From contig JAFGWU010000085.1 in the NCBI GenBank assembly GCA_016936975.1, positions 1 through 47,857 on the forward strand: a stretch of 47,857 bases of DNA, written 5' to 3'. Shown piece by piece: positions 8,571 to 17,416 of the stretch. The DNA is from Bacteroidales bacterium. Its GTDB lineage: Bacteria > Bacteroidota > Bacteroidia > Bacteroidales > GCA-2748055. The translations under genes and the position numbers were made by a program. The notes beneath the pieces are model-generated. The model was not told the DNA's origin, searched no databases, and saw nothing but the letters and a program-made list of their open reading frames with translations. Each line of letters opens with the position of its first letter. Positions within the stretch are counted from its first letter, which is position 1.

Positions 8571-9569
8571 CTACCACAAATGATGAACGCTGTCCCTGAT
8601 CATGCTGTCGTAAATCCTTTTAACCCCGTCCATCTGTTCCGGGCTAAAGTCTTCCAGTTCCTGGGCGCTTAAATTCGATTCCAGCTGACGGGGATTGGAA
8701 GCGCCCGGTATGACACAGCTGACCTCATCAAACATCAGGATCCATTTCAGGGCAACCGGTGCAAGATTTTCATAATCCGGGAACAGCTCCTTCAGTTTCT
8801 CTACAGCTGAAAGGCCCTGCTGATAATCAACACCCGAAAATGTCTCCCCTTTGTCAAAAGCCAGTCCGCGGCGGTTGAAAAAGCGGTGATCAAATCTCGC
8901 AAACTGTGTATTGGGCGCAAACTTACCCGTCAGTAATCCGCTGGCCAGGGGAACCCTGACAATAATCCCTGTCTCTTTATCTCTGGCTAACCTGAAGAAC
9001 TTTTCTGCCGGTTTGTGCCTGAACATGTTAAAGATGATCTGAACCGTGGTTACATTGGGATACTCAATCGCTCTGAGGGCCTCATCCACTTTCTCAACAC
9101 TCACTCCCATATTCAGGATCTTCCCCTCTTCCTTCAACCTGTCAAATAATTCAAATATTTCGGGTCTTTCATACACTTCCGTGGGAGGACAATGGAGCTG
9201 GATCAGATCCAGTTTTTCAAGCCGGAGCCTTTTCAGACTATCTTCAACAAAGCCGCGCAATGCTTCAGGCGTATAGGAAGCGTTCACATGAGGTGTCAAC
9301 TTCCTGCCGCACTTTGTAGCCACATATACCTGTTCACTGCGGCTTTGAAGTACCCTTCCGATCGCCTCCTCGCTCTTGCCCTCTCCGTATACGTCGGCTG
9401 TATCGATAAAATTGATTCCTGCATCGATAGCTTTGTTCAGAATCGAATCAGCCGTTTCGTCGCTGAAAGGTTCTCCCCACCTTCCTCCGACCTGCCAGGT
9501 TCCCAGGCTCACCTCAGAAATTTTAAAGCCTGTTTTTCCAAGTATTCTGTAGTTCATTGCCCTGATCAT
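8571..9569 (-). CDS. Aldo/keto reductase
   Basis: This 332-residue cytoplasmic NAD(P)H-dependent oxidoreductase has the family's TIM barrel. The catalytic tetrad is visible as Asp56 and Tyr61 (DTADVYGEGKSE), Lys86 (ATKCGRK) and His126 (IQLHCPP). A C-terminal segment ending in CVIPGASNPRQLESN fits the cofactor-binding loop. Translation may instead begin at Met5 (9557), since family members usually start just before the YRILGKTG strand. The substrate is unknown. It lies 21 bases downstream of the plug-domain gene on the same strand, so the two may share a transcript, but I see no functional link. Confidence 0.88.
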   Translation of the reverse strand: MIRAMNYRILGKTGFKISEVSLGTWQVGGRWGEPFSDETADSILNKAIDAGINFIDTADVYGEGKSEEAIGRVLQSRSEQVYVATKCGRKLTPHVNASYTPEALRGFVEDSLKRLRLEKLDLIQLHCPPTEVYERPEIFELFDRLKEEGKILNMGVSVEKVDEALRAIEYPNVTTVQIIFNMFRHKPAEKFFRLARDKETGIIVRVPLASGLLTGKFAPNTQFARFDHRFFNRRGLAFDKGETFSGVDYQQGLSAVEKLKELFPDYENLAPVALKWILMFDEVSCVIPGASNPRQLESNLSAQELEDFSPEQMDGVKRIYDSMIRDSVHHLW

Positions 9570-9590
9570 ATTTGGTTAGTAAAGTAAATC

Positions 9591-10274
9591 CTATCGCAGG
9601 CTGTTAAAGTGCTTTGTCTGGATGATGACCACACCATTGGCTCCCCGCGCACCATAGAGGGCTGCTCCCCCATCCTTCATCACATCGATGGTGCTCACCT
9701 CGCATGGCATGAGATGGGAGATGTCATCCAGGATCACATTATCGACCACGTACAAAGCCTCGGAGGAAAGATTGATGGAGTTCACGCCCCTGATGTATAT
9801 TCCTTTTTTACCGCCAACATACTCAACGGTAATCCCGGCGAACCTCCCCGTAAAGAGGTCAAAAATATCCGAATAATTACAGAAATCGTTATTCTCCTGC
9901 TCGAGGTGGGACATGGCGAATGTTAAATCATCTTCGTGGATATAATTATAGCCGGTAGCCAGTTCCCTGTTCTGGGGATTATTTATAAATATCAGGTTTC
10001 TTCTCCCGAGATCGAGATCGGCTTTCCCGACCCTGATGGTGAGGGGACTGAACACTTCGGACTCAATTGCAACCACATCTTTTGTCCTGCAAAGAATCTG
10101 GTATTGTCCGAGTGAATCGGTGAGTGCTGAAGCTTTTGCCTTTTTGGAGATCACCTTCAGATTTTTTACAGGATACCTGTTAAAAGCTGTGAACTCACCG
10201 GTTACCACCTTGGTCTGGGCCGAAAGAGCCTGGCTGATAATCAATAAAACCGAAATAAACAGAATTCTTATCAT
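9591..10274 (-). CDS. Exported plug-only SusC-like protein (carboxypeptidase-like + TonB plug domain)
   Basis: This 227-residue protein has a signal peptide (about 1-20, cut after ALSAQ). A carboxypeptidase-like regulatory domain (about 22-85) follows, with VTGEFTAFNRYPVKNLKV and SLGQYQI. Then comes a TonB-receptor plug domain (about 105-221) with GRFAGITV, IRGVNSINLSSEALYVVDN and the SusC hallmark ISTIDVMKD-like stretch ending GARGANGVVIIQTK. Full SusC proteins are near 1000 residues, with a 22-strand barrel after the plug; here the gene stops right after the plug. No barrel remnant follows: the next gene, an aldo/keto reductase, starts 21 bases later. It may be a soluble periplasmic partner or the stable remainder of a lost transporter. 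The frame is clean and the end is at a natural domain border, which argues for a real short protein. Confidence 0.75.
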   Translation of the reverse strand: MIRILFISVLLIISQALSAQTKVVTGEFTAFNRYPVKNLKVISKKAKASALTDSLGQYQILCRTKDVVAIESEVFSPLTIRVGKADLDLGRRNLIFINNPQNRELATGYNYIHEDDLTFAMSHLEQENNDFCNYSDIFDLFTGRFAGITVEYVGGKKGIYIRGVNSINLSSEALYVVDNVILDDISHLMPCEVSTIDVMKDGGAALYGARGANGVVIIQTKHFNSLR

Positions 10275-10327
10275 GACCGGTTAAGTTTATGCCTGCAAAG
10301 TTAACATATTTAAAAAAATCACCCGTG

Positions 10328-11206
10328 CTATTTGACCATTTCAACAATCCGGCGAATGTGTTCGGGCGTTGTCCCGCAGCATCCTCCGACGATATCAGCC
10401 CCCGCTTTTACCAGGTCCCTCATCTGTGGAGCCATTTCCTCCGGGGTTTCCGGGAACACGGTGATGCCGTCAATTAGAACCGGCAGTCCGGCATTGGCAT
10501 GAACCAGGACCGGGATATTTGTATAGACGGATCGGATCTCTTTCACAATCTCGATCATCCCGGCCGTTCCGTTGCCGCAATTTGCCCCGACGATATCTGC
10601 ACCCTCAGCAATAAGCATCTCAACCGCCTCTACCGGAGATATCCCCATCATCGTCCGGTACTCCTTCGCCGGAGTGAGGGTAAAGGTGAACGTGCAGATG
10701 ACCTCCAGTTTTGCAACCTGTTTTGCGGCCCTGACAGCAACCCGGGCCTCTTCCAGGTCCGACATCGTTTCAATCAATATCGCATCGGCACCCCCGTCGC
10801 ATAATCCCCTTATCTGTTCGGTAAATCCATTGAAAAGTTCCTCCTCCGTAACCTCGCCCATCATCAGCATCTTCCCTGTTGGGCCTACCGAACCGAGCAC
10901 CAGTACGGAATCTCCTGCAGCCCTCCTGGAAATTTCGGAAGCAGCCCGGTTTATTTCATAAACCCGGCCATCAAGACCGTAAGGCATCAGTTTAAACGGG
11001 TTCCCCCCGAAACTGTTGGTGAGGATCAGGTCCGCCCCTGCCTCAACATAACTTAAGGCGATTTCATAGATGGCCCCCGGACGTTCCAGGTTCCACGACT
11101 CGGGACAGGCATCCGGCTGAAGGCCTTTTTGATGAATAAAGGTTCCCCAGGCGCCATCGGAGACCAGGATATTCCTTGCATTCAGAAGATCAATGATTTT
11201 GCCCAT
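10328..11206 (-). CDS. Homocysteine S-methyltransferase domain protein (MetH N-domain-like)
   Basis: This 292-residue TIM-barrel protein corresponds to the homocysteine-binding module of cobalamin-dependent methionine synthase and of betaine-homocysteine methyltransferase. Zinc ligands are visible as Cys210 (GANCGNG) and Cys276-Cys277 (GGCCGTTPEH). The start region DGAWGTFIHQKG and LTNSFGGN are family signatures. It would move a methyl group to homocysteine to form methionine, in the cytoplasm. It lies three bases downstream of a corrinoid protein gene, which should carry the methyl group between a donor enzyme and this one. The folate-binding and reactivation domains of full MetH are not encoded next to it. 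The true methyl donor is therefore open. Confidence 0.85.
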   Translation of the reverse strand: MGKIIDLLNARNILVSDGAWGTFIHQKGLQPDACPESWNLERPGAIYEIALSYVEAGADLILTNSFGGNPFKLMPYGLDGRVYEINRAASEISRRAAGDSVLVLGSVGPTGKMLMMGEVTEEELFNGFTEQIRGLCDGGADAILIETMSDLEEARVAVRAAKQVAKLEVICTFTFTLTPAKEYRTMMGISPVEAVEMLIAEGADIVGANCGNGTAGMIEIVKEIRSVYTNIPVLVHANAGLPVLIDGITVFPETPEEMAPQMRDLVKAGADIVGGCCGTTPEHIRRIVEMVK

Positions 11207-11209
11207 CTA

Positions 11210-11887
11210 TTAAAGCTGTTTCGTTGTGTCCAGGTAAATTGCCGCCTGCTGGGGGTCCAGTGTAAAATAATCCGCTCCGATTTTTTTACAGAACGCTTCG
11301 GTAAGCGGGGCTCCTCCCACCAGGATTTTCACCCCGGTGAACCGGGCACGGATATCTTTCACAATCTGTTCCATATTGACCATTGTGGTTGTCAGAAGGG
11401 CCGATAAACCCACAGAAGCACCCGGATTTTCCTCCAGGGCCCTGATGAACCGATCGGAAGATACATCGGTGCCCAGGTCCACAACCTCCCAGCCTGAACC
11501 CCCGACTATCGCTTTAACAAGGTTTTTCCCAATATCATGCAGGTCTCCTTTCACGGTTCCGATAATAAATATACCCTTCGATTCGATTTCACCGGAATCA
11601 AAATAGGGTTTCAGATGAACAATGGCCTGGTTCATGGCCCGTGCAGAAAGGAGCAGATGGGGAACAAAGGCCGTTCCCCGGCTGTACTGGTCACCAATCC
11701 GTTTCATGCCCGGAATCAGGGCCCTGTTGAGGATATCTTCCGGGCTGGTCCCGGCATTCAGAAGCTGGACGGTTAGTTCTGAAGCGCCCTCCATGTCCTT
11801 CATTTCAGGGGGAATGGGCGTTGCCCTATCCGCTTTTCCTTTTTCCACGCAGGTTGTTAACCGGTTTAATAGCTCTTCTTGATTCAT
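11210..11887 (-). CDS. Corrinoid (B12-binding) methyl-carrier protein
   Basis: This 225-residue protein has the two parts of methyltransferase corrinoid proteins: a helical cap domain (about 1-95) and a B12-binding Rossmann domain (about 100-215). The cobalt-ligand motif DxHxxG is Asp115-Leu-His117-Asp-Ile-Gly120. The later GLSALLTTTM and LVGGAPL segments also bind the corrin tail. It relates to MtbC/MttC/MtaC proteins and the central part of MetH. The gene comes directly before the homocysteine methyltransferase gene (3-base gap), so they form a pair. Upstream, 83 bases away on the same strand, is a GH2 glycosidase gene. That gap is too short for a full cobalamin riboswitch and shows none. 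Confidence 0.88.
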   Translation of the reverse strand: MNQEELLNRLTTCVEKGKADRATPIPPEMKDMEGASELTVQLLNAGTSPEDILNRALIPGMKRIGDQYSRGTAFVPHLLLSARAMNQAIVHLKPYFDSGEIESKGIFIIGTVKGDLHDIGKNLVKAIVGGSGWEVVDLGTDVSSDRFIRALEENPGASVGLSALLTTTMVNMEQIVKDIRARFTGVKILVGGAPLTEAFCKKIGADYFTLDPQQAAIYLDTTKQL

Positions 11888-11970
11888 ACGTTTAAATATA
11901 TGATGGTTTTGATATTTTTGTCCTGAGTTAAGCGGGACCCGGTATTTTCAACGAAAAATTAAATGTAGCA

Positions 11971-14949
11971 TTAATCTTCGAAATAATCATCCACATTTAG
12001 TCCATACTTCAGATAATTAAACAAAATCTGTTTTGCCGTGACCGATGATTTTTTTCCCTCTTTGATGGCTGAAGCAAGATCCAGTGAGGAAAGGATAATC
12101 TGGCCCTCCCCGACCTGGATAATTCCCACAGCAGTATAGAGCTCCTGCTGATGATCGGCAAAGCTGCCTGCCACGCACTCCTCCCCGTATAAGCGCATTC
12201 CGAACCGATTACGGTTCAGATACCCGGCAAGGCACTGGTACTCCCAGTTAAAAGCGGTATTAACTGGCAGACCCTCAAACAACTGATGTTCCCTGACAAA
12301 ATAGTTCCCGCCGAACCAATAGCGTTCCAGGGTTTTTTTCCCGCGATAATCAACGACTTCACGCTGTGCAAGGTATTCTGCCCACACATCGGCATTCCTG
12401 GTGATAACCAATGTATTCCCCTGTGTGATCCAATCGATTAACGGGTCATTCATTCTGCTCAATCCGGTGATCAGTGAAGGCTGAAGGGTTCCCCCCACGA
12501 CCAGGACCTTCTCCTTCGGGTAGCTGAATGTGCCGTAAGGCACCAGGTGCTCTATCCCCGACATCCGCAGGACCTGTTCCATCTCACCGGAGGTATCCAG
12601 CACCGCCACGGGAACTTTGAATTCATCTGCCCTGTAATCGATAACAAAGGCCGTGTCTGAACCCTCTGCCAGCAACCGGTCACCATCATACAATTGTGCT
12701 TTTACCGTAAAATATCCGGCATTGTCTGGCTTAAGGGATTCCCCTTCATGAAGAAGCTCTCCATAACGATTGCCACCTGTGACCATTATATTGTAACCAC
12801 TCTCACCCAGTGTGCCGTACTCATCCTGGGTAAGTATTCTGAGGAACAGGTTCCCCTGCAGATTCATTTCATTCACAAGGTAGAAATCGGAAAGGATGGA
12901 ATCCCCCAGTGCAATGACCTTGTTCCGCAGTTTAACCGCAACAAAAACCGGTTGATTGTAGTATGCGATAATCCCGGGATCGGCTTTCAGATTCCGGAAG
13001 GCATCCACAATGCCGGAATGGTTTTCTATTTTTGTCGCTTCCCATCCGTTCACCACATATCCGTCGCCGGTATTACCGATCCGGAAATTCTCCACAATCC
13101 GGCCCTGGTAATAATAGGCCACTCCGGCCAGGGAGGAGGTGAGGGCATCCACAGTAGGGAACGCTTCCCTGAAACCCTTTTCATCAAGAAATGCCTCATA
13201 TGCCCTGTACTGTCCCAGGTACTGGTCTCCGTCCCAGCCGGGCTGGCCCGTTTGCTCAATCTCCGCTTTAATCAGCGCAAGGCGGGGCGGTGTACCGATG
13301 GCCCCCTCTTCGCCAAGGAACACAATCTCTTCGGGCACATCGTAATGACGATAAATATTCTGTGGACCCCCATAAAACTCATCCATGTAGACCCCCGGCC
13401 CTCCTGCATGATGTTCGTCCCAGTATCCAAAATAATAAAGGGAATCGTCGTTGGGTAACATATGCAGTTTTACTGCCGCCGGTCCGCGGGGGCAGCGACC
13501 GCCGTGAAAACCGGAACCAAAATAGGTGGAGGTGAAGGTAATCATCCGGGTATTATCCATTTCATGGGCCATCTGCATGTCAATGATCTCATCAGGGAGC
13601 GGATCCCTGTTGGCCTCGTTGACCATGCTGTAAATAACCAGGGAAGGATGGTTGCGGTCCCGCTTTACCATCCTGAGCAATTTCTCCCTTTTATACAGCT
13701 TATTGAACTCACTCTCCCCCGGCGAATAGCCCCCCGGTTCCTCATAATAGAACAATCCCTGTTTGTCCGCCTCATCGAGCACCACGGTCTGACCGATCCC
13801 ACGGTGAAAGTTCAGCATATTCAGTCCAAGTGATTTTGCAGCGGATACCTGCTTCCGGGCCATCTCCGGAGTCGGGTAGATCCCGTTCACCGGCCAGTGC
13901 CCCCAGGAAATAGCGCTCCGGAACACCACACGCTGATCATTTAAAAAGAATTGTTTGTCGCCCTCCGAATCCCTCACTTCGAACCAGCGGAATCCGAAGT
14001 CGTCCTTCAGCACGGAATGGGACCCATCCGCGCCGTTCCATTCGACAACCATTTCATACAGGTCGGGCGATCCGGGTGACCATAAACGGGCATCGGGAAG
14101 CGAAAGGGTGGTGTAAACCGTTTCGTCCCTCATGAAGAGCTCCTGGTGATCTCCCCCCGACATCAGAACTTTTCCGCTTTTTTTATCCAGGATCCTGTAA
14201 CTGATCTCTCCGGGAACCCTCTTTTCGTGTAAATTAGACAGCGACACCTCGAGATCGATGCTGGTAAGATCCGGCCGGTTCTTGATGAAGAGATCGGAAA
14301 CATACACACTATCGGTCGATTGCAGGATGACCGAACCCGTTATTCCCCCGAAGCCATGACTTGGGGCAACTCCAGTGTTTCCCCACTGATACAGTTCCCA
14401 GTCGCGCCACGCAAAGTTCCCGTTCGGATCAGTTATCCTCACGTCCAGGTTATTCTCACCGGAACGGCTAACGTGTTCAGTCAGATCAACCTCGAACGGC
14501 GTACCATTAATAATATCATAACCAACCAGCTTCCCATTCAGGTAAACCTCGGCCCTTAAACGGACGCTTTCGAATTTCAGCACAATGCGCTTCCCATGCC
14601 ACTCTACGGGAACCCGGAACCGGGTCGTGAACCATGATACCCCGCAATAGTTGCCGGAGATCCCAAACGGGTGCCCGTTCTCCCCCCAGAAATGTTCCTC
14701 GACGGTGCATGGAACCCGTACCGTTTTCCCGGCTCCCCGGTGGAGGGCCTCCCATCCGATGGTCGGCTTATTCACAGGAAGGGTGGAAACATCCACGGGC
14801 GGCAGGCAGAGAGAATCATTCACCCACTCCGCATCCCTGTCCAGCCATAAATTCCATTCATTCTGAGAAAGGTCCAGCTTATCAGATTCAATCCTGTGTG
14901 AACAGGAGATGAACAGCAGGATGGATACAAACAAGGTTAATTTTTTCAT
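11971..14949 (-). CDS. Glycoside hydrolase family 2 lipoprotein (exo-beta-glycosidase)
   Basis: This 992-residue protein has a lipoprotein signal with the lipid-anchored cysteine at residue 16 (LFISC). It then shows the GH2 order: N-terminal jelly roll (about 60-215), immunoglobulin-like domain (about 216-330) and TIM barrel (about 335-640). The general acid/base is Glu445 (MVNEAN) and the nucleophile is Glu547 or Glu548 (FLGEEGA). The C-terminal third ends in a class I glutamine-amidotransferase-like fold, seen in strands such as KVLVVGG and EGQIILSSLDLAS. The substrate is likely a beta-galactoside or beta-uronide of a plant polysaccharide; it cannot be told from sequence alone. It lies 19 bases after the GH43-like gene on the same strand. 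Confidence 0.85.
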   Translation of the reverse strand: MKKLTLFVSILLFISCSHRIESDKLDLSQNEWNLWLDRDAEWVNDSLCLPPVDVSTLPVNKPTIGWEALHRGAGKTVRVPCTVEEHFWGENGHPFGISGNYCGVSWFTTRFRVPVEWHGKRIVLKFESVRLRAEVYLNGKLVGYDIINGTPFEVDLTEHVSRSGENNLDVRITDPNGNFAWRDWELYQWGNTGVAPSHGFGGITGSVILQSTDSVYVSDLFIKNRPDLTSIDLEVSLSNLHEKRVPGEISYRILDKKSGKVLMSGGDHQELFMRDETVYTTLSLPDARLWSPGSPDLYEMVVEWNGADGSHSVLKDDFGFRWFEVRDSEGDKQFFLNDQRVVFRSAISWGHWPVNGIYPTPEMARKQVSAAKSLGLNMLNFHRGIGQTVVLDEADKQGLFYYEEPGGYSPGESEFNKLYKREKLLRMVKRDRNHPSLVIYSMVNEANRDPLPDEIIDMQMAHEMDNTRMITFTSTYFGSGFHGGRCPRGPAAVKLHMLPNDDSLYYFGYWDEHHAGGPGVYMDEFYGGPQNIYRHYDVPEEIVFLGEEGAIGTPPRLALIKAEIEQTGQPGWDGDQYLGQYRAYEAFLDEKGFREAFPTVDALTSSLAGVAYYYQGRIVENFRIGNTGDGYVVNGWEATKIENHSGIVDAFRNLKADPGIIAYYNQPVFVAVKLRNKVIALGDSILSDFYLVNEMNLQGNLFLRILTQDEYGTLGESGYNIMVTGGNRYGELLHEGESLKPDNAGYFTVKAQLYDGDRLLAEGSDTAFVIDYRADEFKVPVAVLDTSGEMEQVLRMSGIEHLVPYGTFSYPKEKVLVVGGTLQPSLITGLSRMNDPLIDWITQGNTLVITRNADVWAEYLAQREVVDYRGKKTLERYWFGGNYFVREHQLFEGLPVNTAFNWEYQCLAGYLNRNRFGMRLYGEECVAGSFADHQQELYTAVGIIQVGEGQIILSSLDLASAIKEGKKSSVTAKQILFNYLKYGLNVDDYFED

Positions 14950-14968
14950 AATATGATCATCAATTGAT

Positions 14969-15988
14969 TCATAATTTTCCCAGGTGGATTGAAACAGGCT
15001 TTTCCCTGTCGCAGGTTATTATTTTGTCCCTGTATTCCAGTTCAACTACCTGGATGGAGCTCCGGCGCTTTTCGTACCAGTTGCTGTCGGGAATGGAATC
15101 CACCCTTCCGGGATGGGTAAAATAAAAGAGCCAGGCTCTCTCCCCTGCAACCACCACATCGGGATGTCCTCCCTTCACCCCGTCATCCGGTCCCGTGCCC
15201 GGCTGTTCCAGCAGGTTCCCCGGCAGCCGTTCCCAGTGATTCAGGTCATCCGACCGGTACACCGCCAGTCCGCGCCATACATCTGTGATCATCCAGTAAT
15301 ACCCCTTCCATTCAAAAACCTTGGGACCTTCACCCGACTGATCGCCGACGGAAATGCCTTTGTCGGTCCAGTGATATAGGTCCGGACTGTCGGCATAATA
15401 AATCGATTTCCTGTCCTTTTCATTATTGTACCACATGCGCCACGATCCGTCGGGCCTCTGCAATACACAGGCATCAATCACTTTGTTGCTGGCCAGGCTG
15501 AGCGTCGACGCGTACTCCCAGTCCATCAGGTTCCGGCTCGTAAGGTGAACAATACTCCTCGGATGGTTCCAGTCGCTGAAGGTACCCGGAACATAGGTCA
15601 GGAACATATGGTATGTACCCTCATGCTCAATAATCTCGGGAGCCCAGAAGGTATAACCGGGATCGGGCCGGTACCGGATATTGCAGGTATCGTAGTAGTT
15701 CCATTCAGAACCATTTGCCGATTCGGCAATGCCAATTCTCGTTCCGTGCACCCACGATACCCCTTCAAATTCCGCAACATTGGCCCGCCTGTTGGTATAA
15801 AACATGAACCAGACGCCTTTCTGCGCGTTCCATATAACAGATGGGTCCGCTGCCCCGTCATGCACCGGGTCCCTGTAAAGGGGTTTGGGCGCAACCTGGT
15901 TTTTTCTGTCCTGACATGCCATCATGATTGAAAAAATCATGATTGTCAGAAGGGCCGATGAAACATTCCTGTATTTAAAGAAGATCAT
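14969..15988 (-). CDS. GH43-like five-bladed beta-propeller glycosidase, lipoprotein
   Basis: This 339-residue protein has a lipoprotein signal with Cys25 (IMMAC). The five-bladed propeller shows the three acidic residues expected of clan F: Asp48 as base (AADPSV), Asp172 as pKa modulator (VIDACV) and Glu220 as acid (SGEGPKVF). Repeated blade motifs such as WFMFYTN, YHMFLTY and WRMWYNN support the fold. Family members release arabinofuranose or xylose from arabinan, xylan or pectin side chains; given the neighbours, an arabinan or galactan target is plausible. It is the first gene of a minus-strand pair with the GH2 gene, and divergent from the oligogalacturonate lyase gene; the 154-base gap between them holds a REP-like repeat. 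Confidence 0.78.
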   Translation of the reverse strand: MIFFKYRNVSSALLTIMIFSIMMACQDRKNQVAPKPLYRDPVHDGAADPSVIWNAQKGVWFMFYTNRRANVAEFEGVSWVHGTRIGIAESANGSEWNYYDTCNIRYRPDPGYTFWAPEIIEHEGTYHMFLTYVPGTFSDWNHPRSIVHLTSRNLMDWEYASTLSLASNKVIDACVLQRPDGSWRMWYNNEKDRKSIYYADSPDLYHWTDKGISVGDQSGEGPKVFEWKGYYWMITDVWRGLAVYRSDDLNHWERLPGNLLEQPGTGPDDGVKGGHPDVVVAGERAWLFYFTHPGRVDSIPDSNWYEKRRSSIQVVELEYRDKIITCDREKPVSIHLGKL

Positions 15989-16005
15989 TTTTTAATAATT
16001 GAACC

Positions 16006-16070
16006 GTAGCAGAGACGCCATGCATGGCGTCTCTACATCCCCACATCACCCATGGTGTCACCACACCATG
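16006..16070. repeat. Tandem REP-like palindromes
   Basis: A GTAG (16006-16009) precedes a perfect 24-bp palindrome at 16011-16034 (AGAGACGCCATG and its complement), which ends in CTAC-type symmetry. A second 8-bp hairpin, CATGGTGT/ACACCATG with loop CACC, follows at 16051-16070, then GTGCGTCTCT. This fits a REP-type element between divergent promoters of the GH43-like and PL22 genes. It shares the GCCATGC core with 347-370. Confidence 0.65.
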
Positions 16071-16142
16071 CAGTGCGTCTCTTCAACCATAATATTAATT
16101 AAATTATATAAATTTAACCATCAAATCCTAATTTTAATAGAT

Positions 16143-17390
16143 ATGAAATCCCTGGTTATTGAATTTTTTTCCCTGATTGGCATGCTGTTTTATTCCTGCA
16201 GTGGGGATGACGTTCCGGTGATGGAAACCGGTTCGGCAAAACCGATGCCTGGTGAGTGGATCGATGCGGATACGGATCACCGTGTTAAAAGATTGTCGGA
16301 TACCGGAAGCATCAGCAGGAGTTTCTATTTTCATAACAATCCGTTTATTCCCCAGATGGATAATGAAGGAGATCTCATGGTTTATTACGGAAATTATCCG
16401 GAGAATCCCGATGACAGGTTAAGAAGGTCCTTTGTGGGCAGGCAGCTTTTTACAGTGAACCTGAAAACCCTTGAACAAAAGCAGATCACCGACCATCCCG
16501 GTGAAATATCAGGGGAGATCGTTGGGATGAAGAGCCGGAAGGTTTTTTATCAGACTGGGGATTCGGTGTTTTTCGCCCATATCGATTCACGCGCCACGGA
16601 ACTCATTTATGTGTTTCCCGACAGCATCAGGGGAACGGTGACTACCCTCAATGCCGATGAAACATTGCTCGGCGGGGTGGCCAACGGACCGGAAAAGACG
16701 GAAATTCTGAACCGGTTTCCCAGGAAGGGAGATTTCTTCGCCCGTATTTATGAGGCAAAAATTCCCCATTCCCTGATTACAATTGATCTCCGCACCGGTA
16801 CACTGAAAAAGATTTTTTCCGATACAGCCTGGCTGAACCATGTGCAGTTCTCCCCCGCCGATCCGAACCTCCTCATGTTCTGCCATGAGGGTCCCTGGCA
16901 CCTGCTCGACCGGATATGGACCATCGATTTACGGACCGGGGAAGCCAGGATGATGCATGAGCGAACCATGCCGATGGAAATTGCCGGACACGAATTTTTC
17001 AGCCGTGACGGACAAACCATCTGGTTTGACCTCCAGTTGCCGAAAGGGGAAACGTTTTACCTTGCGGGACTTGAACTCTCCACCGGTAAAGAAAAACACT
17101 ATGCCATGACACGGGACGAATGGTCGATTCACTTTAACATCAGTCCGGACCAATCCCTTTTTGCAGGCGACGGCGGGGACCCTGAACAGGTCGCCCGGGC
17201 ACGGGATGGCAGATGGATCTACCTGTTCACCCCGCAGGGGGACAGCCTCCGTTCCAAAAGGCTTGTCAACATGAAACATCATGATTATGACCTTGAACCC
17301 AATGTCCACTTCTCCCCCGACGGCAAATGGATCATATTCAGGGCGAACTTCGAGGGAGCCTCGCAGATCTATGCCGTGGAGATACAGTAA
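16143..17390 (+). CDS. Oligogalacturonate lyase, family PL22, predicted lipoprotein
   Basis: I start at the ATG at 16143 (415 residues). The longer frame from 15999 would translate the REP palindrome into the protein. The N-terminus (MKSLVIEFFSLIGMLFYSC) is a lipoprotein signal with the cysteine followed by SGDD, an acidic patch like surface-export signals of Bacteroidota. The body is a seven-bladed propeller with the family marks GDLMVYYGNYPE, HVQFSPADPNLLMFCHEGPWH, GHEFFSRDGQTIWFD and HHDYDLEPNVHFSPDGKW; its histidines should bind the catalytic manganese. The enzyme splits unsaturated digalacturonate to a keto sugar (DKI). Characterised enterobacterial enzymes are cytoplasmic, so an exported form is notable. 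It is convergent with GH97 (26-base gap). Confidence 0.85.
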   Translation: MKSLVIEFFSLIGMLFYSCSGDDVPVMETGSAKPMPGEWIDADTDHRVKRLSDTGSISRSFYFHNNPFIPQMDNEGDLMVYYGNYPENPDDRLRRSFVGRQLFTVNLKTLEQKQITDHPGEISGEIVGMKSRKVFYQTGDSVFFAHIDSRATELIYVFPDSIRGTVTTLNADETLLGGVANGPEKTEILNRFPRKGDFFARIYEAKIPHSLITIDLRTGTLKKIFSDTAWLNHVQFSPADPNLLMFCHEGPWHLLDRIWTIDLRTGEARMMHERTMPMEIAGHEFFSRDGQTIWFDLQLPKGETFYLAGLELSTGKEKHYAMTRDEWSIHFNISPDQSLFAGDGGDPEQVARARDGRWIYLFTPQGDSLRSKRLVNMKHHDYDLEPNVHFSPDGKWIIFRANFEGASQIYAVEIQ

Positions 17391-17416
17391 GGTTCAGGGT
17401 TCAGAGTCCAGGGTTC
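17391..17416. repeat. Heptamer repeat GGTTCAG between convergent genes
   Basis: The whole gap between the PL22 and GH97 stop codons consists of GGTTCAG GGTTCAG AGTCCAG GGTTC, a seven-base periodic array. It has the same period as the arrays at 517-530, 27716-27736 and 29780-29807. Confidence 0.7.

Noticed and set aside
11888-11970. Cobalamin riboswitch before the corrinoid gene
   Set aside because: The gap is 83 bases, too short, and no B12-box-like sequence was seen.
12694-13458. 254-residue open frame opposite the first GH2 gene
   Set aside because: Antisense shadow of the GH2 barrel region without any domain.
15999-16142. N-terminal extension of PL22 from 15999
   Set aside because: The extra 48 residues translate the REP palindrome; the lipoprotein signal begins at 16143.
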